Positions 24,855 through 34,583 of a stretch of DNA of 64,000 nt are shown here, piece by piece. The position numbers were made by a program, and so were the translations under genes. The first letter of the stretch is position 1, and every line of letters begins with the position of its first letter. This DNA is from an uncultured Odoribacter sp. (lineage in GTDB: Bacteria > Bacteroidota > Bacteroidia > Bacteroidales > Marinifilaceae): the NCBI GenBank assembly GCA_910578105.1, contig CAJTPD010000007.1, positions 1 through 64,000 on the forward strand, in the 5' to 3' direction. The notes beneath the pieces are model-generated. The model saw only the letters and a list, made by a program, of their open reading frames with translations, made no database searches and was not told the origin of the DNA.

Positions 24855-27125
24855 GTGGATTTTATCAATGAGCTGAACAGTAATCAGCAAGCTGCAGTTT
24901 TAAATACCGAAGGACCCTCTCTGGTCATTGCAGGAGCGGGTTCGGGCAAAACCCGTGTATTAACCTACCGCATAGCCCAACTGCTGAGCCAGGGTGTACC
25001 AGCCTACAAAATACTGGCACTGACCTTTACCAACAAAGCAGCCCGGGAAATGCAGAAGCGTATCTCAGAACTTGTCGGTTCGGAAATTGCCGCCAACCTG
25101 TGGATGGGAACTTTCCATTCTGTTTTTTCCAAAATCCTGCGCTTTGAAGCCGAAAAACTTGGGTACACATCCAGCTATACCATCTACGACACCCAAGACT
25201 CTAAAAATCTGATAAAAACCATCGTCAAAGAATTAAAACTGGATGATAAAATTTACAAACCCAGCGTCCTTTTAGGTCGCATTTCCATGGCAAAAAACAA
25301 CCTGATTGTCGCCCAGAGCTATTGCCAGTCCTCACGGATTTTATCCGAAGACACAGCAGCCAAACGGCCCCTATTGGGTGAAATCTACAAAATTTATCAG
25401 CAACGGTGTAAAAACAGCGATACCATGGATTTTGACGACCTGTTGCTGGAAACCAACATTTTATTGCGCGACCATCCGGACATCCTGGCCAAATACCAAC
25501 AAAAATTCAACTACATCCTGGTGGATGAGTATCAGGACACGAACTATTCCCAATACTTAATCATAAAAAAATTATCGGAAAACCACCGGAATCTCTGCGT
25601 TGTCGGGGACGATGCGCAAAGTATCTATTCTTTCCGGGGAGCCCGCATCGAAAACATACTGAATTTCAAAAACGATTATCCGGATTATAAATTATACAAA
25701 CTGGAACAAAACTACCGGTCTACGACAACCATCGTGGATGCGGCCAATTGCGTCATCAGTAAAAACAAAGAACAAATTCCTAAACGGACTTTTTCCGAAA
25801 ATGAAGAAGGCGAAAAAATCAAAGTCCTCCGGGCTCTATCCGACAAAGAAGAAGGATTTCAGGTAACCCATGAAATTTTCCGGCTGGCCAACTACGAACA
25901 GCAGGAATACAGCGACTTTGCCATTCTGTACCGGACTAATGCTCAATCGCGTATCCTGGAAGAAGCACTCCGGAAAAGAAATATTCCTTACAAAATATAC
26001 GGAGGCCAATCTTTCTACCAACGCAAAGAAGTCAAAGACCTCTTAGCATATTTCCGGCTCACTGTCAACCAAAATGATGAAGAAGCTTTCAAGCGAATCA
26101 TCAACTATCCCCGCCGGGGAATAGGAGATTCCACCGTTGAAAAAATACAAGACATCGCCGGAAAATACCACGTCAGTCTGTGGACTGTCCTCTGCAATCT
26201 GAATAAAGTAGCAAATATATTCAATGCCGGAACCATTGCTAAACTGCAAAAATTCGGAAGCATGATAGAAAAGTTCAAAGAACTGACCGCCAAGGAAAAT
26301 GCCTATGATGCAGCCGGTATCATCGCCCGTTCTTCCGGCATCATCGACGACCTCTCCAACGATGAAACTCCGGAAGGAATCTCCCGGAAAGAAAACATCC
26401 AGGAACTTTTAAACGGTATCAAGGACTTCAGCGAAACAGCCTACAAAGAAGGAAAAGACGACAAACTGCCTGCTTTTCTGGAAGGAGTCGCCCTCCTTAC
26501 CGACCTGGACGGTGAAAAAGAAAGCGACCACAACAAAGTCACTTTAATGACCATCCACTCCTCCAAAGGACTGGAATTCGCCAATGTATTTATCACAGGC
26601 CTGGAAGAAGACCTCTTTCCTGCTCAGCAATGCACGGTAAATCCGGCAGCACTGGAAGAAGAACGGCGTCTCTTCTACGTTGCCCTTACCCGGGCAGAAA
26701 AACGTGCTTTCATATCATATTCCGTATCAAGATATAAAAACGGACAGATTGTATCTTCACGGCCTTCCCGGTTTATTGAAGAAATTGACCAGGAATTCCT
26801 GGAGGGGCATATCCCCTTGCGGAATACACCTTCGTCTTTCAAATTGAAAAACACCCCCACCGCCGGCAACCCCAAAAAAACTACGATCTCCCTGAATCCT
26901 GTTACAAAAACAGACATTCCCGACCTGGACCGGTCCAAGCTACAACCCATTGAAGCTAATCAGGTCGTTCCCGGAATGATTATTTTTCATCCCACTTTCG
27001 GAACTGGCAAAGTAATCAACCTCGAAGGTCTGGGAGTTCAGAAAAAAGCAAAAGTTATATTTAAAGAAGGGGGAGCAAAAACCCTATTGTTAAAATTTGC
27101 AAAAATATACACACAACAAGAATAA
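24855..27125 (+). CDS. uvrD: UvrD/PcrA-type ATP-dependent DNA helicase
   Basis: 756 residues, superfamily 1A 3'-5' helicase used in nucleotide excision and mismatch repair and in clearing protein from DNA. Visible motifs: Q-motif LNSNQQAAV, Walker A GAGSGKT (27-33), motif Ia TFTNKAAREM, motif II VDEYQDTN, motif III GDDAQSIYSFRGA, motif IV EQNYRS, motif V TIHSSKGLEF and motif VI VALTRA. The C-terminal ~60 residues end in the Tudor-like tail (GMIIFHPTFGTGKV). The start is GTG at 24855: a TAA lies directly upstream in frame and no in-frame ATG precedes the Q-motif. Confidence 0.95.
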   Translation: MDFINELNSNQQAAVLNTEGPSLVIAGAGSGKTRVLTYRIAQLLSQGVPAYKILALTFTNKAAREMQKRISELVGSEIAANLWMGTFHSVFSKILRFEAEKLGYTSSYTIYDTQDSKNLIKTIVKELKLDDKIYKPSVLLGRISMAKNNLIVAQSYCQSSRILSEDTAAKRPLLGEIYKIYQQRCKNSDTMDFDDLLLETNILLRDHPDILAKYQQKFNYILVDEYQDTNYSQYLIIKKLSENHRNLCVVGDDAQSIYSFRGARIENILNFKNDYPDYKLYKLEQNYRSTTTIVDAANCVISKNKEQIPKRTFSENEEGEKIKVLRALSDKEEGFQVTHEIFRLANYEQQEYSDFAILYRTNAQSRILEEALRKRNIPYKIYGGQSFYQRKEVKDLLAYFRLTVNQNDEEAFKRIINYPRRGIGDSTVEKIQDIAGKYHVSLWTVLCNLNKVANIFNAGTIAKLQKFGSMIEKFKELTAKENAYDAAGIIARSSGIIDDLSNDETPEGISRKENIQELLNGIKDFSETAYKEGKDDKLPAFLEGVALLTDLDGEKESDHNKVTLMTIHSSKGLEFANVFITGLEEDLFPAQQCTVNPAALEEERRLFYVALTRAEKRAFISYSVSRYKNGQIVSSRPSRFIEEIDQEFLEGHIPLRNTPSSFKLKNTPTAGNPKKTTISLNPVTKTDIPDLDRSKLQPIEANQVVPGMIIFHPTFGTGKVINLEGLGVQKKAKVIFKEGGAKTLLLKFAKIYTQQE

Positions 27126-27153
27126 ATTTAATCACAGGAACAAGTAAAAATCT

Positions 27154-27161
27154 TATATTTG
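27154..27161 (+). promoter_or_regulatory. -7 promoter box of the DUF4290-folK operon (TATATTTG)
   Basis: A perfect TATATTTG box 29 nt after the uvrD stop and 175 nt before the DUF4290 ATG. The transcript would carry a leader of about 170 nt that contains an inverted repeat (CAGTAT 27240-27245 with ATACTG 27265-27270). Confidence 0.55.
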
Positions 27162-27336
27162 CCGCATAAATCTGAGGTCCATTAACTTATTCACATTTCC
27201 GGGAAGGGAACTTGAATGCACTAACACAAAAAACAAGACCAGTATTCCGGAATCATAGGTACAGATACTGAACATTTTAAACACCCTGAAAAACAAATTG
27301 CAGTCGACCTGCGCAAAAATAAAACCATCATTTATA

Positions 27337-28017
27337 ATGGAAGAACTCGAATATAATACCCAAAAGAAAAAACTATTACTCCCCGAATACGGACGAAATA
27401 TACAAAAAATGGTTGATTATCTGCTAACCATTGAAGACCGGGAAGAAAGGACCAGAGCCGCCAAAACAGTAATTGATGTCATGGGCAATCTTTATCCTCA
27501 TCTCCGGGATGTACCCGATTTTCGTCATAAACTGTGGGACCACCTGGCAATCATGTCGGAATTTAAATTGGATATTGACACCCCTTACCCGCTTCCATCC
27601 ATGGAAAAACTCCAGGAAAAACCAGAAAAACTACCCTACAATACAGCACACATTAAATACCGGCATTACGGGAAATTAGTCGAAAAACTGATTGAAGAAA
27701 TACGCCGGCAAGAAGACCCTGAACAGAAAAGAGCTCTGATTGTACTGACAGCCAATCATATGAAAAAATCTTTCCTGACCTGGAACAAAGACAGCGTGGA
27801 AGACGAACAGATTTACAACGACATCAACACATTATACGGCAGCACCCTGATCCTTCCGGAAGGAATGACACTTTCCAACCCCAAAGACTTACTCCAGAAA
27901 AAAAGCAAACCGAGTTCAAACAAGCCGATGAACAACAACAAAAACTACCAGAAAAACAATAACAACAAAGGCAATAACAACCGGCAATTCTATAAAAAAC
28001 AAAACAACGGGAATTAA
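27337..28017 (+). CDS. DUF4290-family protein
   Basis: 226 residues from ATG 27337 (MEELEYNTQKKKLLLPEYGR), the conserved beginning of the Bacteroidota family DUF4290; the frame is open 13 codons further up but without an ATG. The first ~185 residues are a conserved helical domain (YPHLRDVPDFRHKLWDHLAI). The last ~40 are an Asn/Lys-rich disordered tail suited to RNA binding. It is followed 8 bp later by folK, so the two are co-transcribed. The family's function is unknown. Confidence 0.85.
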   Translation: MEELEYNTQKKKLLLPEYGRNIQKMVDYLLTIEDREERTRAAKTVIDVMGNLYPHLRDVPDFRHKLWDHLAIMSEFKLDIDTPYPLPSMEKLQEKPEKLPYNTAHIKYRHYGKLVEKLIEEIRRQEDPEQKRALIVLTANHMKKSFLTWNKDSVEDEQIYNDINTLYGSTLILPEGMTLSNPKDLLQKKSKPSSNKPMNNNKNYQKNNNNKGNNNRQFYKKQNNGN

Positions 28018-28025
28018 AAGTTGTC

Positions 28026-28523
28026 ATGCAGGCAGTAACCATATTCGGAAGCAATTCAGGCAAAAAGCAGGAATTAATCATTCAGGCAATCCGTCAGCTC
28101 TCCCAGACAGGAGAGATTGTTCTAAGTTCATCGTTTTATGAAACCGAACCTTGGGGCTTTAAATGTCATGAAAATTTTCTGAATCAAATCACAGTCTTTG
28201 AAACCCTCTTATCACCGGAAGAATTCCTGAAAACCTGTCTCGATATTGAAAAAAAACTGGGGCGGGTCCGTACATCAAACGGTCCGCGCTATTCCCCCCG
28301 TCCCATCGACATTGACCTGCTATTCTGCGATTCCCAAATCATAAATACACCAACTTTAACCCTACCACATCCACGCCTGAGCGAACGGAATTTCGTATTG
28401 ATTCCTCTGGCAGAAATTATGCCGGATTTTGTCCATCCAGTCCTGGGAAAAACAATAGCCAACCTTCTGACAGAATCCCCGGACCGGCTGCAAGTAAAGA
28501 AATCAGATATTTTTCCGGTCTGA
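28026..28523 (+). CDS. folK: 2-amino-4-hydroxy-6-hydroxymethyldihydropteridine diphosphokinase
   Basis: 165 residues. FolK transfers pyrophosphate from ATP to the pterin alcohol in folate synthesis. Signatures seen: the N-terminal GSNSGKKQELI loop, SSFYETEPWGF (family: S..YET.P.G), LEKKLGR-type DIEKKLGRVR, and the ATP/Mg motif GPRYSPRPIDIDLL ending in the expected D-x-D. LPHPRLSERNFVLIPLAEI completes the family pattern. It follows the DUF4290 gene in one operon and converges with murA, whose stop lies 5 bp away. Confidence 0.93.
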   Translation: MQAVTIFGSNSGKKQELIIQAIRQLSQTGEIVLSSSFYETEPWGFKCHENFLNQITVFETLLSPEEFLKTCLDIEKKLGRVRTSNGPRYSPRPIDIDLLFCDSQIINTPTLTLPHPRLSERNFVLIPLAEIMPDFVHPVLGKTIANLLTESPDRLQVKKSDIFPV

Positions 28524-28528
28524 TTTCA

Positions 28529-29836
28529 TCACGAAAAACGCTGAATTTCCGCACCGATGGCATTCAACTTTTCATCTATCTGCTCGTATCCGCGGTCAAT
28601 CTGGTCGATATTATGTATCGAACTTGTTCCTTGTGCCGAAAGTGCCGCAATCAACAGAGCAATTCCTGCACGTATATCCGGAGAAGTCATTTTCGTTGCT
28701 CTGAGCTGTGCCTCATGATTCTGTCCGATAACAGTAGCCCGGTGAGGGTCACAAAGGATAATCTTCGCTCCCATATCAATCAGCTTATCGACAAAAAACA
28801 AACGGCTCTCAAACATTTTCTGATGAATCAGGACACTTCCTTTTGCCTGAGTTGCCACAACCAGAAAAACGCTCAGCAAATCAGGCGTCAAACCCGGCCA
28901 CGGAGCATCTGCAACCGTCAATATCGAACCATCAATAAAATCCTCTATCATATAATGCTCCTGACGCGGAATGTAAAGATCATCCCCTTTCTCCTCCACC
29001 CGGATACCTAAACGCCGGAAAGCATCGGGGATAATTCCCAATTGCCGCAAATTAACATCTTTAATGGTAATCTCCGACCGCGTCATAGCTGCCAAACCGA
29101 TGTAACTTCCCACCTCAATCATATCCGGCAAACAACGATGATGACACCCTTTCAATTCCTTCACCCCTTCTATGGTGAGCAAATTGGAAGCAATACCGGA
29201 AATACGGGCTCCCATAGCCTTCAACATAATACACAACTGCTGTATATAAGGTTCGCAAGCAGCATTATAAATAGTTGTAACCCCCTCTGCCAGCACAGCC
29301 GCCATAATAATATTAGCCGTACCCGTTACAGAAGCTTCATCCAACAACATATAACAACCTTTCAGCTTTTCTGCCGAAGCCCGGAAATACCCCTCAGAAC
29401 TATTATAATCAAAAGTCGCACCCAATTTCTCAAACCCCAGGAAATGGGTATCCAAACGCCGGCGGCCTATCTTATCTCCCCCCGGCTTAGGAATTATTCC
29501 GCAACCGTAAACCGCCAGCAAAGGCCCCAAAATCATTATAGACCCCCGCAAACTGACTGCCTTTTTATAAAAATCTTCCGTCTCAAAATAAGCAAAATCA
29601 ATGTCAGAAGCCTGAAAAACAAATTCGCCGTGAGCAGGATGTTCAACCTGTACACCCATGCCCTGAAGCAATTCTATCAGCTTCATAACGTCAAGAATCT
29701 CAGGAACATTGGAAATCACTACCTTTTCCTGGGTCAGCAGGCAAGCACAAATCACCTGAAGAGCCTCATTTTTAGCACCTTGCGGACAAAGTTCTCCTTT
29801 CAGTCTCCTCCCGCCGGTAATTACAAATCTACTCAT
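28529..29836 (-). CDS. murA: UDP-N-acetylglucosamine 1-carboxyvinyltransferase
   Basis: 435 residues from ATG 29836 (MSRFVITGGRRLKGEL); the frame to 29854 adds six doubtful residues. MurA joins enolpyruvate from PEP to UDP-GlcNAc, the first committed step of peptidoglycan synthesis. Visible: the KNEAL substrate loop (Lys22-Asn23), SLRGSIMILGPL, the active-site loop KPGGDKIGRRRLDTH and LTPDLLSVFLVVA. The loop residue that is Cys115 in E. coli MurA is Asp121 here. Cys-to-Asp enzymes remain active but do not form the fosfomycin adduct, so intrinsic resistance at the target is expected. Transcribed alone, convergent with folK. Confidence 0.93.
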   Translation of the reverse strand: MSRFVITGGRRLKGELCPQGAKNEALQVICACLLTQEKVVISNVPEILDVMKLIELLQGMGVQVEHPAHGEFVFQASDIDFAYFETEDFYKKAVSLRGSIMILGPLLAVYGCGIIPKPGGDKIGRRRLDTHFLGFEKLGATFDYNSSEGYFRASAEKLKGCYMLLDEASVTGTANIIMAAVLAEGVTTIYNAACEPYIQQLCIMLKAMGARISGIASNLLTIEGVKELKGCHHRCLPDMIEVGSYIGLAAMTRSEITIKDVNLRQLGIIPDAFRRLGIRVEEKGDDLYIPRQEHYMIEDFIDGSILTVADAPWPGLTPDLLSVFLVVATQAKGSVLIHQKMFESRLFFVDKLIDMGAKIILCDPHRATVIGQNHEAQLRATKMTSPDIRAGIALLIAALSAQGTSSIHNIDQIDRGYEQIDEKLNAIGAEIQRFS

Positions 29837-30018
29837 AACTTTACAAGTCATCAAATCACGTCAAGACAAAAGTCCCCGTTTTTCATTATTATTCATTTGC
29901 TCATCAACATTTTACATCCTGCACTTTTTCCCTCTCCGAATGTTTTTCAAAATTATAAAAAAAGAATACACTACAAAAATAACTCTTCACAGATATTGGC
30001 TTAAACAAATTATATAGC

Positions 30019-30026
30019 TACATTTG
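30019..30026 (+). promoter_or_regulatory. -7 promoter box of the sppA-lpxK-punA operon (TACATTTG)
   Basis: TACATTTG fits TAnnTTTG and lies 33 nt before the sppA ATG; a TTGG about 20 nt upstream (29996-29999) may serve as the -33 box. Confidence 0.55.
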
Positions 30027-30059
30027 TAAAATAATGTTTGAAAATAAAGAGATTAATCC

Positions 30060-31856
30060 ATGAAAAGCTTTCTGAAATACACTTTAGCCACCATTGTCGG
30101 AGTCATTATCGTTAACATAATCATCTTTTTCATCTTCCTGCTCTTTATCAGCGCGATTGCCGCATTCTCTGAAAAAAATGTGGATATAAAAAACAATAGT
30201 ATCCTCACCATAAAATTCGACGGCGAAATTCTGGACCGCACTTCAGATAATCCTCTGGATAATATTAACCTTTTTTCTCTGACCCCAAAGAAAAACCTGG
30301 GGATGAACAAAATCCTGGCATGCATAAAAAATGCAGCCGTAGACCCGCGAATCACTGGAATATACCTGGACCTTACGGAAATACAAGGTAATTTCGGGGC
30401 ACTGGCTTTCACCGAAGAAATCCGGAACGCACTGGCCAAATTCAAAGAAAGCGGTAAATTCATTTACAGCTATTCCAATTTAGGATACTCCCAGAAAAGT
30501 TACTATTTGGCCACCATAGCAAACAAAATCTTTGTAAATCCGGAGACTCCGCTCTTATTGTCGGGAATGAGCAGTAATATCTCATTTTACAAAGAAACAT
30601 TAGAAAAATTAGGAATACAGGCTGAAGTAGTCAAAGTCGGCAAATTTAAATCGGCAGTAGAACCCTTTATCTCCACCGAGATGAGCGAAGCCAACCGCGA
30701 ACAGGTAAAAAAATATCTCGATTCTTCCTGGGGCACAATCACCAAAGCGATTTCCGCAAGCCGCAATATTCCGGTTGATTCCATCAACAGGCTTGCTAAC
30801 CATTTTGATATATACACCACGGGGCAATTCAAGGATTGGGGGTATTTTGACAGCATTGTCTACGAAGACCAGATGCTCAACATTTTAAAGGAAAAATGCG
30901 ACCTACCCGCTTCCCGGAAATTAAACCAAGTGTCACTGACAGATTATCAAAAGGCATCTGTTCCTGTCCCCGGTAACGAATATACCAAAGAAAAAATAGC
31001 GGTTATCTATGCACAAGGAGAGATTGGCATGGAACAATCAGCCAATACTATCGGACCGGAATTGGCGAAAACCATTCGCAAAGTACGTGAAGACAATAAT
31101 GTCAAAGCCATTGTCCTGCGGGTAAACTCACCGGGCGGAAGTGCCTTGACTTCCGACATTATTTGGCGGGAAACCAACTTAGCCCGTCAGACCAAACCCC
31201 TGATTGTATCCATGGGCAATGTTGCCGCTTCAGGAGGTTACTACATCTCCTGCGCTGCCGATACCATTGTTGCCGAACCGACTACACTGACCGGTTCCAT
31301 CGGTATCTTCGGAATGTTTTTCAATGGAGAAAAACTAATTAAAGACAAAATCGGAATCCATACAAACACAGTAAAAACAAACGAACACAGCAATTTTGGA
31401 GGCAGCTATCCCTTGCCAATACCCATCAGTTCACGCCCCCTGACAACATATGAACGAAATGTTCTGCAAAACTATGTCAACCGGGGATATGAAACATTCC
31501 TGAACCGTGTAATGGCAGGCCGTGGCCTATCCCGCACCAAACTGGACGTCATTGCCGAAGGACGGGTATGGACAGGCGAAGATGCCCGGAAAATAGGATT
31601 GGTTGACGTATTGGGAGGATTAGAAGATGCCATTCAGATTGCAGCTCACAAAGCAGGCATTGAAAAATACAATATCGCCGAATATCCGGTACTCAAAAAT
31701 CCCATTGAAGAATTTTTTACAGACTTGACAGGCAATGTCAAAACCAGCATGCTGAAAGAAGAGTTAGGTACTTTGTATCCCGCCTGGGAACAGTTGAAAA
31801 ACACAATCCGCAATCAGGGACTTCTGGCCCGGATACCTTACGACATCTCTAACTAA
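30060..31856 (+). CDS. sppA: Signal peptide peptidase SppA, 67K type
   Basis: 598 residues with one N-terminal membrane helix (VGVIIVNIIIFFIFLLFI) and two tandem S49 peptidase domains, as in the long SppA of E. coli. The catalytic Lys is K197 in GKFKSAVEPF in the first half; the nucleophile Ser is S391 in GNVAASGGYY in the second. It degrades signal peptides left in the membrane after secretion. It heads an operon: the lpxK gene starts 13 bp after its stop. Confidence 0.93.
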   Translation: MKSFLKYTLATIVGVIIVNIIIFFIFLLFISAIAAFSEKNVDIKNNSILTIKFDGEILDRTSDNPLDNINLFSLTPKKNLGMNKILACIKNAAVDPRITGIYLDLTEIQGNFGALAFTEEIRNALAKFKESGKFIYSYSNLGYSQKSYYLATIANKIFVNPETPLLLSGMSSNISFYKETLEKLGIQAEVVKVGKFKSAVEPFISTEMSEANREQVKKYLDSSWGTITKAISASRNIPVDSINRLANHFDIYTTGQFKDWGYFDSIVYEDQMLNILKEKCDLPASRKLNQVSLTDYQKASVPVPGNEYTKEKIAVIYAQGEIGMEQSANTIGPELAKTIRKVREDNNVKAIVLRVNSPGGSALTSDIIWRETNLARQTKPLIVSMGNVAASGGYYISCAADTIVAEPTTLTGSIGIFGMFFNGEKLIKDKIGIHTNTVKTNEHSNFGGSYPLPIPISSRPLTTYERNVLQNYVNRGYETFLNRVMAGRGLSRTKLDVIAEGRVWTGEDARKIGLVDVLGGLEDAIQIAAHKAGIEKYNIAEYPVLKNPIEEFFTDLTGNVKTSMLKEELGTLYPAWEQLKNTIRNQGLLARIPYDISN

Positions 31857-31869
31857 TAATTTTACGGCT

Positions 31870-32922
31870 ATGGCATACACAAAAGTCTTATTATTGCCGC
31901 TAAGCATCATCTACGGACTCGTCGTTCAAACCAGGAATTTCTTTTTTCACATCGGAATCCTGAAATCCCGCAGCTTCAGTGTGCCTGTCATTTGTGTCGG
32001 TAATATCACGGTAGGAGGAACCGGAAAAACACCACATACCGAATTATTGATAGCCGAATTGAAAAAAAAATTCAGAGTTGCCTGTCTGAGCAGAGGATAC
32101 AAACGAAAAACCTCCGGATTTGTCCTGGCCGGTGCCAATTCGACGGTCCGTCAAATCGGAGACGAACCCATGCAAATAAAAAACAAATTTCCGGACATTA
32201 CAGTTGCATGCGACGGCAACAGAATCCGGGGGATTGAAAAACTACTAAGCCAAAATCCCGCTCCGGAAGTCATTATTTTAGATGATGCTTTCCAGCATCG
32301 TTATGTTCAAGCCGACAAAAACATCGTATTGGTGGACTACAACCGGCCTGTACACGAAGATTGCCTGTTACCTGCCGGACGTCTGCGGGAACACACAAGT
32401 GCTCTGAAACGGGCCGATTACATTATCGTCACCAAATGTCCGCCAAACTTACAACCCATAGAACGCCGCATCCTGTCCAAACACCTGAAAATAAAACCTT
32501 ACCAACAACTGTTTTTTACGACACTCAAATACGGAAATATTCAGGGACTTTCCTCCCGGGCCATACACATCCAACCGGGAAAAGATTCCGGAATCCTGTG
32601 TATAACGGGAATTGCCCGGCCGGCACCTTACATTGAATACTTAAAAACTTTTACCTCTCACGTGACGGAACTGCATTATCCGGACCATCACAACTTCACC
32701 AAGAAAGACATCCAGCACATAGAAAAAACCTTTCAGGAAATCAAACACGAAAAAAAATACATTTTCACCACTGAAAAAGATGCGGTTCGCCTGAAAACAT
32801 GTAATCTGACCGAAGAAGTTAAAAAACGGATTTATTATATCCCCGTAGTACCCGTATTTATTAAAAATGAAAGTTCATTTTTAAACGAAATATCAGAATA
32901 TGTACGAAAAAATCAAAAATAG
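31870..32922 (+). CDS. lpxK: Tetraacyldisaccharide 4'-kinase
   Basis: 350 residues. LpxK phosphorylates the 4' position of the lipid A disaccharide at the cytoplasmic face of the inner membrane. The N-terminal helix (LPLSIIYGLVVQTRNFFF) anchors it, the Walker A is GNITVGGTGKT (44-54), and LDDAFQHR is the family's catalytic DDGxQH-like motif. VDYNRPV and LPAGRLREH follow as in homologues. It sits between sppA and punA; the last 23 bp overlap the start of punA in another frame. Confidence 0.92.
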   Translation: MAYTKVLLLPLSIIYGLVVQTRNFFFHIGILKSRSFSVPVICVGNITVGGTGKTPHTELLIAELKKKFRVACLSRGYKRKTSGFVLAGANSTVRQIGDEPMQIKNKFPDITVACDGNRIRGIEKLLSQNPAPEVIILDDAFQHRYVQADKNIVLVDYNRPVHEDCLLPAGRLREHTSALKRADYIIVTKCPPNLQPIERRILSKHLKIKPYQQLFFTTLKYGNIQGLSSRAIHIQPGKDSGILCITGIARPAPYIEYLKTFTSHVTELHYPDHHNFTKKDIQHIEKTFQEIKHEKKYIFTTEKDAVRLKTCNLTEEVKKRIYYIPVVPVFIKNESSFLNEISEYVRKNQK

Positions 32923-33715
32923 CGCAAACTACATCACACGCTTCCTTGAAAATGAAAAATATACGATTGGTATAATACTGGGAACAGGCTTAGGAGAGTT
33001 GGGAAAATCAATAGAAATAAAACACACCATTCCTTATGCCGCCATCCCGAATTTTCCGGTTTCCACAGTACAAGGCCATAAAGGCAACCTGCTGATTGGA
33101 AAATTCGGAGGCAAAAATGTCATTGCCATGCAAGGACGTTTCCATTACTACGAAGGTTATCCGATGCAAGAAGTTACCTTCCCGGTAAGAGTCCTGCATG
33201 AAATAGGTGTAAAACAATTATTTGTTTCCAACGCAGCAGGAGGAGTAAACACCTCATTCCTGACCGGAGAACTGATGATTATCACAGACCACATCAATCT
33301 GTTTCCGGAACATCCGCTACGGGGCAAAAATCTGGACGAATTGGGACCGCGTTTTCCGGGAATGACAGAAGCTTATAGCCCGCGACTCATCCGAATAGCG
33401 GAAGAATGCGGCCGGAAACTGAATATAAACCTCCGGCACGGAGTGTATGCCGGTTTGCAAGGACCTTCATTTGAAACACCGGCCGAATACAACTGGATTC
33501 GTGTAATCGGAGGAGATGCAGTAGGAATGTCCACCGTTCCGGAAATCATCGTAGCGCGCCACATGGACATGGAATGTTTCGGCATATCAGTGATTACCAA
33601 CAGTACTGCTTCCCCCGAAGCAATCAAAACCAATCACACAGAAGTCCAGGACATCGGAAAAACGGCCCAGCCCCGGATGACTGCCCTGTTCCGCGAAATT
33701 ATTTCGAGACTTTAA
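32900..33715 (+). CDS. punA: Purine-nucleoside phosphorylase (trimeric PNP type)
   Basis: 271 residues. It splits purine nucleosides with phosphate for salvage. Family features: GIILGTGLGELG, phosphate-binding QGHKGNLLIG and QGRFHYYEGYP, LFVSNAAGGVN, and the base-site segment YAGLQGPSFETPAEYNW followed by GMSTVPEIIVARHMDM and ITNSTA. The ATG lies 23 bp inside lpxK, so translation is probably coupled. End of the sppA operon. Confidence 0.92.
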   Translation: MYEKIKNSANYITRFLENEKYTIGIILGTGLGELGKSIEIKHTIPYAAIPNFPVSTVQGHKGNLLIGKFGGKNVIAMQGRFHYYEGYPMQEVTFPVRVLHEIGVKQLFVSNAAGGVNTSFLTGELMIITDHINLFPEHPLRGKNLDELGPRFPGMTEAYSPRLIRIAEECGRKLNINLRHGVYAGLQGPSFETPAEYNWIRVIGGDAVGMSTVPEIIVARHMDMECFGISVITNSTASPEAIKTNHTEVQDIGKTAQPRMTALFREIISRL

Positions 33716-33840
33716 TTTACTGTAAAAATGATATTTATATACGTCCCGAACATCATTTCAAGAACACAAAAGAATAATGATAATTAATATAAAAATGCAT
33801 ATAAATATCCAAACATCACCCCAAACATATTAAACCAACC

Positions 33841-34542
33841 TCAACCTATGGCTTCCATAATCCATTCTATGACGGGTACAAAAATGGCAGTCATAATCCC
33901 CATCACTCCTATAGCCAATCCACTGACAGCACCTTCTATAGTCCCCAGTTCCATAGCCCGGGCCGTCCCGAGCCCATGAGCCGCCGAACCCAAAGCCAAG
34001 CCACGGGCAATACGGCTTTTTATACCCAAACGCTCCAAAATAAACGGTCCGGTAATTCCTCCGAAAATTCCGACGACAATAACCACTACAGCAGCAATAG
34101 AAGGAATTCCCCCCGAACGTTCTGCAATACTCATTGCTATCGGAGTAGTAACAGACTTCGGCTCCAAAGAAGCTATCAAAACCTGGTCTGCACCAAAATA
34201 ACGGGCAATAGAAATGACACTTACAATACCCGTAATACATCCGGCAAAAATTGACGTAATAATGGAAACAGCATTCTCTTTCAGCCGGGCAATCTGCTCA
34301 TACAATAAATATCCCAACACTACCACTGTCGGACCTAACATAAAATTAATAATCCGGCTTCCCTTTTCAAAAGATTCAAAAGAAATCCCTAACACATGAA
34401 TAACTACAGCCAAAACAGGAATAGACACCAACAAAGGATGTAATATATTGAGCCTGGTCTTGCGGAACAACCAAACAGATGCCAGATAAACTCCTGTCAC
34501 CAGGGTCAGAATGAAAACTTCAGAATTTAATAATTGTTTCAT
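33841..34542 (-). CDS. lrgB: LrgB/CidB-family membrane protein
   Basis: 233 residues, largely hydrophobic, with the LrgB family motifs (LGPTVVVLGYLLYEQ; SVTTPIAMSIAERSGGIPS; RGLALGSAAHGLGTARAME). LrgA/LrgB pairs are holin/antiholin-like proteins linked to murein hydrolase control and, in several bacteria, to pyruvate or small-acid transport. It is the second gene of the pair, 41 bp after lrgA. No two-component regulator lies beside it. Confidence 0.9.
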   Translation of the reverse strand: MKQLLNSEVFILTLVTGVYLASVWLFRKTRLNILHPLLVSIPVLAVVIHVLGISFESFEKGSRIINFMLGPTVVVLGYLLYEQIARLKENAVSIITSIFAGCITGIVSVISIARYFGADQVLIASLEPKSVTTPIAMSIAERSGGIPSIAAVVVIVVGIFGGITGPFILERLGIKSRIARGLALGSAAHGLGTARAMELGTIEGAVSGLAIGVMGIMTAIFVPVIEWIMEAIG

Positions 34543-34583
34543 AAAAACATTTTACTTCAGATTCACAAACAATACTCTTTCCC

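Noticed and set aside
29042..30004. A 320-codon open frame on the plus strand
   Set aside because: Antisense to murA and its upstream gap, with shadow-like composition.
32900..32922. Frameshift between lpxK and punA
   Set aside because: Both proteins are complete at their ends, so this is an ordinary 23-bp overlap of adjacent genes.
33716..33840. Terminator between punA and lrgB
   Set aside because: I found no stable stem with a T tract in this AT-rich gap.
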